From the NCBI GenBank assembly GCA_010015745.1, contig ML978159.1:588771-652770 (forward strand): a stretch of 64,000 nt of DNA, read 5' to 3'. Origin of the DNA: Setomelanomma holmii (taxonomy: Eukaryota; Ascomycota; Dothideomycetes; Pleosporales; Phaeosphaeriaceae). Positions 56,101 through 64,000 of the stretch are shown here, piece after piece. Below the pieces are notes generated by a model. The model worked only from the letters and a program-made list of their open reading frames with translations. It was not told the origin of the DNA and searched no databases. The position numbers and the translations under genes are program-made. The first letter of the stretch is position 1. The number at the start of each line of letters is the position of its first letter.

Positions 56101-57798
56101 TTAGCTGTTGATGCGTGGCTCAGTTATGGTCCAGTGATGGCGCAGCAGCGGCAGCCGTCCTGCCGACCAGAGCCTCCACCACCGGGCGTAGGGCGTACCG
56201 TTGGAGAATTGCAACGCTGCTCCCGCGATGAAACGCAAGAGCAAATTAATGAACGCTTGAGGCGCATTTGTCGAGGCTTCAAGCCGCTCAGCTCTCGAGA
56301 CTATTGGCGATGCGTCAAAAGGGACATCGCTGAAGCGGCAGACAAGCTTTGGGCTGCCTGACGCTATCCGCGTTAGGGTACTGCTCACACCGACACTGCA
56401 GTAAGGTGCTGATGCGGCGGCGGAAGAGCGTGGGAACAGTGCGTAGGGCTGCTGGAGTGAGACGCTTGTTCGACAGGACCCCTGGGACTCAACGAGTGGC
56501 TTGCGCTGGCCGTAGAAATGGAGCGGAGACGAACGGTCCACTCACAGATTGCAGTGTACTTTACTTAGGTACCTACTTACAAAGCATGCTAAGACGGTCC
56601 CAGGATTGAAGTCCTAGGGTGCAAGTCGCATGCTAGGCTGTAAGCAGGATATGGTGTCCAGAGCAGCAGCCTTCCTGTTTACGTGGAGAGTCGTGGAGAG
56701 GCGCTGCCGTCTCCGACCGCGAGCTGGCCAACGGCTCTCAACGGCACGGCGCTAGGGATTTGAAATCCACAGCGTCACTCTCCCCGATGAGTCGCGGTGT
56801 GCAGCAGCCTGCGAGGTTGCGCATGCGCGACGACGCGGCGGGCACAGCCAATCGCTGCAGAAGAGGGAAGACACGGCGATCTGGCGCACGCAACGTGGCC
56901 CAGCACATGTTGCGAGGTGCGTGGTTTCGTCCACCAACACCGGCCTCCAGGGCGAGTGTGGGGTGGGGCGTCCTTTGCGCAACGAGCCGGCCAACAGCTG
57001 CTGGCTCTGGCAAGCAGCGCTCTCAATTTACCCACGAGCGAATGCGTGGGCGCGCTGTTGGCCCCCATGACGGCCTGGCATGCGGCGTGGAGAGCGAAGG
57101 GCGCATGGGGAACGGCGTGCTGGCTCGTCCGACCAGCACTCGCACCCGCAAGCCGCTCGCGAGGAGTCGGACGAGAGCCGACGCGTGATGATGAAGCAGA
57201 TGGCATTCATCCTCGCTCGCAGAACGCGGAGATAATGACAGACCCGATGCCGCGTACGTTCCTGTGCACTCCGTCCAGCCAAGAGTCGTAGGGCTGGTGT
57301 GCTCGCAGGGGTGCAGAGAGGGACACCGCTCGCCATTACAGTGCTTTCACTGCCCGCCGTAATTTATGCTCCCCAATGCATACGGCGTCCGACGCTCCCG
57401 TGCACTGAGCAGCGCTGAGCCTTGACACGCCCAATGCTCACTGGCCCGCTGCGAGCCTTGTGCTAGCGCCTACCTAAATTTACGAGACCGCAGTCGGTGA
57501 AAGGACAGGGTTCCATCGTACCAAATTGAGAAGTATGCTCGAGCCTGCTGGCGTAGTCCAGGGTGCATGGCATGCGAGGGCCTGAAGCTGGGGACCACCA
57601 CTAGGCAGTCTGTGCTCCACTTGAACGACTGCTGCGCACGCATTCGACTGCGAGATAAATACACTGTGATCCCCGATAGCTTGAGCCTCTCATCCAACCC
57701 GCTGCAATCCAGACACCCCACCTTATATCACTGTCTGCCTCCCTTTGTGACGTGCCCTTCCATCGTCACTAATCAAGCTTCACACACTCCCACCCACT

Positions 57799-58589
57799 AT
57801 GCATAGACACGCTGGTTACCAGTATGCCACTGCGGCACCCACTACCACCAGATACTCGGGCACCTCGTCAGCCTTCTCTGCCTCAGCGAATCCCAACGAG
57901 GACTGGACCAAGATCTCAGACCTAGCGGAGCGCAGGCGGATACAAAACCGCATTGCCCAGCGCAACTACCGCAAGAAGCTCAAGAAGAGGCTCGAAGACT
58001 TGGTATGTTCCCTATCATCCGAAGCTCGTATAGCTCGGAAGCACATACTAATTGGGTGCAGGAGCGTCGTGCTGCCTCCAGCTCAGCTTCACCTGAGCAG
58101 AAGCCTGCCGAGCTGCAGCCTCCCCAGCGCTCGCCGCGCCAGGAGTTTCCTTCTCCATCCAGCTCGGAATCCTCGTACACGACCCCGCCTGCAGAAGATC
58201 GTATGTTCTCGCATCAGTACACGCGCCAGCTTTCGACAAGTCCTCCGCCATTTTCCGTGGCGTCGTACTCGACCTACCCAGCTCCAGATGCAGTCACATA
58301 CTCCATGCCCTACTCCACAAACTCACCCTACCACTCGATACCCACCACCATGACACCTGAGATGCCGAGCTACCACTACCTGCCGCCACCACTCTCGTCA
58401 GCCTATCCCACTACCCTGCCGAGCCTTGTGCCCAGCATGAAGAGTGAGTACTACGCTGAGGAGGACCTCAGCCCCTTCGGCGTCGGCTACGCGGCCATTG
58501 GTGGCATTGAGATCCCTCCTCCTCCAGGTGCATACGCAGACTCAACAGCTCATGTAAGGCTCCCTACTCGCCAGGCATACTACGCATAA
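57799..58589 (+). CDS. bZIP transcription factor
   Basis: Two exons: 57799-58002 and 58062-58589, giving 243 aa. The basic region RRRIQNRIAQRNYRKKLKKR (about 45-64) has the N-x7-R signature (N50, R58) of fungal bZIPs. The zipper that follows is short (LEDL, then ERRAAS after the intron), and the intron falls exactly at the basic-region/zipper junction. The remainder is low in charge and rich in Pro, Ser and Tyr (PFSVASYSTYPAPDAV), probably disordered and transactivating. It ends LPTRQAYYA. A GATAAATA element about 145 bp upstream may serve as a TATA box. Targets are unknown. Confidence 0.87.
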
Positions 58590-59259
58590 GCACCCAAACA
58601 CCCAACTCTTCCTCGCCGCTTCACTCTTTCGACGAGCCAAAGCTGACAGCTCACGGTAGACGCCACCACTTGAGCACTCAGCATTCGGCTACCCAACCAC
58701 TCCCAACTCGATGCCACGAACACCTCCTCTTCATCCCATCCATACGATGTGAGGAGCGGCTGGCGTGTACCATTTATGATCTTACCTTCGTTTGGCGACT
58801 TCGGTCCCGCCCTCTTTGTTTTGATACCTCTTGTATAGCATTTCAGCGATTGGTCGTCAGGTTCGGTCTCTCGCTCGCCCACACGACTGGGCTCTGGCGT
58901 TTGTTTGGTTTCTTAGGATGTTGTACGCGACTGGGCTAAAAACCCGGCACGAGCAGGCTGCGATGCCTGCTCCAACATGACCTCAGTGACCTCAGTGCGA
59001 GCCTGAGAAATGATAGCAATGAATATTTTACCACCAACATAATGTGCAGTGCCTGCTTGTGTGATGCGCGCGTGAGTCAACAATGATGCAATTTTCCATG
59101 GTATGCATTGCCGAACGACAGAAGTCACGGTGGGGGGTGAGATTATTGCTCAGTCGCGTCTGCCACGCCAAGACTGTCGCGACGCGTCGCACCTTCCACT
59201 TCCACTTCCCGCACCAGCGTCAGCTTACAAAACCTGATTGCAACCACCACCGCCAGTCT
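58590..59259. other. intergenic region
   Basis: 3' flank of the bZIP gene and promoter of ORC1. No supported gene. Confidence 0.45.
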
Positions 59260-61881
59260 ATGGCACCCATAAAACTCACACCAGTCGAAAAAGCACGACA
59301 ATTTCTTGCAGGCGGAGCTGTGTTCCGCGAAGACTCCGACGACGAGCTTGGTTACGAAGACCATCCCTGGGAATGGATATACAACGATGGAGGCGCAGAT
59401 AATGCGCCCGAAGAGAATGCGACTCCGAGGAAGAGAAAGGTAGCGCCGGCACCGCTCGGGCGGCGCATAGTCGGCGCGCGCATGGGCAGCTTCAGATGCA
59501 AAGTTGGCGATGCAGTTCTCCTGAAGGCAGAGGGCAACCAGGCATGGGTGGGCATCATCTGCGACTTCTTCGAGGACCTCGAGGAGGATGAGAAGATGGC
59601 CAAATTTCTGTGGTTCTCTTCCGAAAAAGAGATCCGCAACAAGACCAAGAAGCGCACCGACTTTCTGCCTGCAAGTTGATCTGGTGCTACCCTGCAGCAT
59701 TCATTTAACATTTGACAGAATGAGCTCTATATCTCGGCCAACTTCGACGATAACCCCCTCGCATCGATCAACGGCACCGCTAAGATACTTTCAGTGGAGG
59801 CCTATGGGCGATTGTACCCAACGGGCCAGGTGAAGAAATCGTCCAAGGACTACGGCAAGGTCTTCATCTGCAGGAGAGGTTGCAATATCCGGACCACCAC
59901 CTATACGCCTGAGTTCAAGTGGAGCGAAGTCTATAAAGGTGCCGAAGACATTGATGTGCTGGTCCAGCTCGTGGAAAGCCAGACCAAGGCCACTCGGAGA
60001 GCAGCGGGCGGGTCGAAGAAGCCCCGTCAAGACCTTGACGAGTTCGTTGTGCCCGACTCGGACGACGATGGCATTCCCAAGACCCCCCGGAAGCGGCGGA
60101 AACTAAACGATGCCACGACTCCCACGTCAACCAGGAAGAGCCCAGCATCTCGAAAGTTTCTAACGCCGACGCACAAGAGAATCGTAATCAAGAAGCAGCT
60201 CGCGTTCACACCGTTGGGCACACGCGTCTTGTCTCCCTCGGCTTTCAACTCTCCGTTTCAAATTGCCCGAAACCAGCTCCATGTTTCATCCGTGCCAGCT
60301 GCGCTCCCTTGCCGGGAAGAGGAATTCTCGACAGTATACAGCCATTTAGAAGCTGCCATCACAGATGGATCAGGATCATGTATCTATATCTCGGGTACTC
60401 CAGGCACCGGCAAAACTGCCACAGTCCGAGAAGTGGTGGCCCAGCTGCAAGCCTCCGTACAGGCCGAAGAACTAGATGACTTCATCTTCGTCGAGGTCAA
60501 TGGCATGAAGGTCACTGATCCACATCAGTCATACTCTCTGCTATGGCAAGCTCTGCGTGGAGACAGAGTCAGCCCATCGCATGCACTCGAACTCCTGGAA
60601 CGGGAGTTCTCAACTCCCAGCCCGCGCCGGGTACCCTGCGTCGTCCTGATGGACGAATTGGACCAGCTCGTCACCAAGAACCAATCTGTCATGTACAACT
60701 TCTTCAACTGGCCTGGGCTGCGGCACAGCCGGCTGATTGTACTCGCCGTCGCAAACACTATGGACCTTCCCGAGCGGACATTAAGCAATAAGATCAGTAG
60801 TCGTTTAGGTACGTACCAACATCCCGCCAGCTTGAGTTACACCCCATCTTTGTCGCAACGTTCTCTGCATACCGCAATATGTCCCAAACTTACAGAGCAC
60901 GGACACTGCTCAACGATCTGATCTTCCATATTACGCTGCCCTTGCGAGACCCGGCAATTCGGATCAGCTCGGATGCATTTTCGGCAAGGCTAACTTGTGA
61001 TGCTTCTAGGCTTGACGCGCATCACATTTCCAGGCTACGACAAGGAGCAGTTGATGCAAATAATTCAGTCTCGTCTAGAGAACGTGCCAGGTCAAATAGT
61101 TGATCCAGAGGCAGTGAAATTTGCAGCGAGTAAAGTCGCAGCTGTCAGCGGCGACGCTCGACGGGCGTTGGACATCTGTAGACGAGCTGTGGAGATCGCG
61201 GAAACGGCAACGACATCACAGGACCTCGAGAACGAGGCGCAGCCAGCGACCCCGAGCAGAACGGGCCGCGGTAATAAAACGAAACCCCCTCAAAACTCTC
61301 GGCCACCCCAAAGTACAGACTCGGATGGTTGGTCAATTAAGAGTGCGGCACCTACTAGAGGACCGGGGATCGTGACTATTCAGACCATCAGACAAGCGAT
61401 CAACGAGGCCACGAGCAGTCCCCTGCAGCAGGCGCTACGAGCCCTACCGTTGGCATCAAAAGTCTTCCTTTCGGGACTCTTGGCACGGATCCGGCGGACG
61501 GGCGTCGGGGAAGCCGTGCTCGGCGACGTCGTAGACGAAGTCAAGAGGTTGGGGCTCATGAGCCAACTGCAGCCTGTATACGAGTACCTTCTTCTACCGG
61601 AGAAGGAGTGCATCGTAGAGGGAAATAACGGCACACATTCCCAGCTAACCACACCTTCCAAGCATCGCGACGTGAGTAATTCGAAGGCTTCAGAGCTCAA
61701 GGCCGCGCGAGCATTGGGACTGGCTCTTGCAGCAACTGAGCTTGCAGAAGCGGGAATCATAGGCGTAGAGGCCCGACACGGCGAACGCGTCGGCCGCGTT
61801 CGTTTAGGCGTTAGTGAAGACGAAGTTCGACTTGCATTAGGAGACGACGAGTCGGTCAAAGGACTCGGCTTTGCGTCGTGA
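59260..61881 (+). CDS. ORC1: origin recognition complex subunit 1
   Basis: Three exons: 59260-59670, 59719-60808 and 61010-61881, giving 790 aa. An N-terminal BAH domain (GDAVLLKAEGNQAWVGIICD, NELYISANFDDNPLASI) is followed by a basic linker (KTPRKRRKLNDATTP, a likely nuclear signal) and the AAA+ ATPase: Walker A ISGTPGTGKTATV (about 363-370), Walker B LMDELDQL (448-452), and sensor helices VSGDARRALDICRRAVEI. A winged-helix domain closes the protein. It is the ATP-binding subunit of ORC that licenses replication origins. Intron 1 (48 nt) has a GC donor (CCT|GCAAGT); any GT choice meets a stop. Intron 2 is long for the gene (201 nt) and falls inside the AAA+ domain at SRLGLTRITFPGY. Confidence 0.95.
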
Positions 61882-64000
61882 AGCACTTGAGCTGCCTTCA
61901 TTCCACACGAACACCCAGCCTACTGCCTAGATGTGGATTTGACTTCTAGAAGGTCAATGAAGTCGAAATATCCAATCATTGCGGCGTATTCGCTCCATAT
62001 CCAACACTACTATACTCTCACCGGCCAACGGCTAATATCCTACTCCTGTTGGTTCCTTGCCGAGTCTGCCTACCCAAATGCGTGCACTCGAGCATGCACC
62101 TCGTGGCCTTGCAGCACAACAGCCAATGGGATCGCACCACCGACATCACTGGCCAATCAAATCCGCGCAATAAATTACCGGTGAACGTTTGAAGCCCCGA
62201 CCTGCAGGAAGCGAGGAACCATTGGGCGGGTCTCACATATTGGCCGTGCCGCACACTACCACTCAACGTTCCTTTGCCTCTTCTCGGCTTCTAGAATGCA
62301 GCGTGGAGGCATTGTTGTTGTGGACGTGGCTTGCGTGTTTTCGCGTTTCAGAGCAATGCGATACGAAGATTGACCAAGCCATCAAGCCACATCGAGATGC
62401 AGGAGAGCGGGGTGAGTGGATGCTGGATACACATTAACGCGCCATCGAGATACGGGCTGAGAGTATGGAAGCGTTGTTGATGTTGCAGTGCGGCTAGAGT
62501 TCACAGCATAGATATCGTGTATCTCAAATCACAAATCATATCGGGAGACCTCGGGTCAGTGTCAATTCTATTCTAATCCCAGCTCCGTGTTGCGGTGCAT
62601 TGCTGAAGTATGCGGCCCCGAGCAAGCAAGGCATGCGCGCATCTGGGCGCGTACGTGCAGTGTCTGTGCAGCTGAACGGCGAAGTCACGCATGTTCAGCT
62701 CGAATCGCAGGCTTGCAGATCCTGCCGCGTTGTCTGCAAACGTCGAGTGCATGTCCTCTGCGGATCCGGCATGGCTTCACAGAACCGCCAGGCAGACACG
62801 ACACGCCGAGTACGGGTGTTGTGTAGAGCTACGTGCGTAGGTAATGTAGCATGGGGGGATGTACAACGAAGGATGCAAGGATTTGGTATGAGTGCCGAAC
62901 ACGTGCGTTTTGCGACGGACGAGGCTGGGACCTCTTGGTGAGTCATTCAACATCTTGTTGAATTTCCGGTTTCTGCGCTGATAGTGTATGAGTAGTGGCC
63001 TGGAAATCAGCCATACAAGCCCGGTGATTGTGCTCGAGCCGATTCGAGAACGTCTCCAGCATTGCTAGACTCTTGAGATGTTGTCATGTCATTACTACGA
63101 CTAGCCTTGTCTCGAATATATATGTCTTGTCCTGTCAAGTCACACTCCTACGTAAGATTGGTTCGATATATCGCTCTCGTAGCAGCGTGCATTGTTTTGC
63201 TATTCACTTGCACCACAGGACAAAATTTACACCTCGTCTACCTCCACGTAATCGCAAATCTTCTTCCGCTTGCTCGCTCCTGCAGTCCAATTGGAAGAGG
63301 TAGTAGTCGGTCTACTACTCCACCGACCCCATCTCAAAAGCCCACTGGCCTGTTTTTATCCAGTCAGTTTCAATTACATATTGCAGCACATGGCTGCTGG
63401 TTGACAATTGCGCTCTGACCATAGACTTACAGCTCGAGATAATAGAGATAATCATCGTTGCACTTCATATCTATACCTTACATGTACAATCCTATCCTTG
63501 TGACCCAAACGGCACGTTTGATTCTCCTCTTGCATTTCAAGTCTTCTCTCCTAGCGAGTGGAAAGTCCATCCATCCATCCTTGACCAAGAAAACGCATGC
63601 TAGTAGGCACACATGTTCCGGTCTACTTCGTGGATGGGTTATTGTATGAGCGTAACAGGAATGTATCTCATCTCGGCTCACATACAGGTTTTGGAAGCAG
63701 AAAACTTCGTGGTCAGCGGGTGTCTGGTTTGCTGATGGGATGATGTCACGGCTGAAATCTCGCATATATACGGTACTATGGCGGGGTACGATGTGTTCAC
63801 ATTTTGCCCCCTATTTTGACCGCGACAGTTATGAGCCCGGATAGCCTAGAGTGGTAGACTACCACATCCACTGCCATTTTCCTCAGATAGGAAAGCTTTA
63901 TCAATAGCCTCAGCAAGGCCAGAGTTCGAATCACTGCTGGAGCACTTGCAACATTCGATTGCGATCAATTTGCGAGTCGGACTTGTCGGAGATAGCTAGA
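61882..64000. other. gene-free right end of window
   Basis: No convincing frame on either strand. Near 63842-63935 there are A-box- and B-box-like sequences (TAGCCTAGAGTGG and AGTTCGAATC), but flanking acceptor arms do not pair, so I do not call a tRNA. Confidence 0.4.

Larger units (their letters stand above)
45155..57798. other. 12.6-kb stretch without a recognisable gene
   Basis: Between two transcription-factor genes, every frame is short, overlaps frames on other strands and lacks family motifs or credible exon chains. I see no transposase, reverse transcriptase, terminal repeats or long tandem array. Local items are listed separately: an octamer tandem repeat at 50.1 kb, a degenerate duplication at 52.7/52.9 kb and a 68-codon frame at 48.0 kb. 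The last kilobase (56.7-57.3 kb) is GC-rich and may belong to the bZIP promoter. Confidence 0.5.

Noticed and set aside
56797..57291. 164-codon plus-strand frame in a GC-rich patch
   Set aside because: Long frames occur on both strands there because stop codons are rare in GC-rich sequence; no motif or conservation sign.

Overview
This is a nuclear chromosome segment of a filamentous ascomycete (Pezizomycotina; Dothideomycetes is my guess from gene content and style, not something the sequence proves). The reasons are: short spliceosomal introns of about 47-220 nt with CTGAC/CTAAC-like branch points, two split ATP-citrate lyase subunits transcribed head to head, a U2 snRNA gene, a Zn(II)2Cys6 regulator, a fungal rhodopsin-fold membrane protein, and eukaryotic ORC1 and NAA15. 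There are no operons, and gene order gives little functional information apart from the ACL pair.

Layout. 0-4.6 kb: the 5' end of an unknown gene runs off the left edge, followed by a broken thioredoxin-reductase-like gene and sequence without genes. 4.6-9.2 kb: a seven-TM rhodopsin-domain protein and a secreted FAD oxidoreductase. 9.7 kb: a tRNA-like Pol III unit. 10.4-15.6 kb: the divergent acl2/acl1 pair, which makes cytosolic acetyl-CoA. 16-20.8 kb: fatty aldehyde dehydrogenase and a membrane-anchored histidine-phosphatase-fold protein. 21.2-23 kb: a second tRNA-like unit related to the first, an orphan 150-aa protein and a DUF829/TMEM53 hydrolase. 23.8 kb: a possible decayed flavoprotein remnant. 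24.1-30.7 kb: tocopherol-cyclase-like protein, secreted ureohydrolase, Fpg-type DNA glycosylase and FAD monooxygenase. 31.3-37.7 kb: a 2060-aa NFX1/ZNFX1-type RNA helicase. 38.3-41 kb: NAA15, the NatA auxiliary subunit. 41.7-42.8 kb: a secreted alpha/beta hydrolase. 43.0-43.2 kb: U2 snRNA. 43.6-45.2 kb: Zn2Cys6 regulator. 45.2-57.8 kb: a 12.6-kb stretch with no recognisable gene. 57.8-61.9 kb: a bZIP factor and ORC1. 61.9-64 kb: no gene seen.

I rebuilt exon structures by hand from splice signals, frame and family alignment knowledge; most genes close to an exact multiple of three. Three genes (the DUF829 hydrolase, the ureohydrolase and ORC1) can only be read through with introns that begin with GC instead of GT. 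Other points of note are two homologous ~150-nt Pol III-like units, a nonsense-disrupted and N-terminally truncated reductase, a triplicated CCCH finger in the helicase, a 9-nt first exon carrying the catalytic end of the glycosylase, and the large gene-free block. I saw no CRISPR array, intact transposon or biosynthetic gene cluster.
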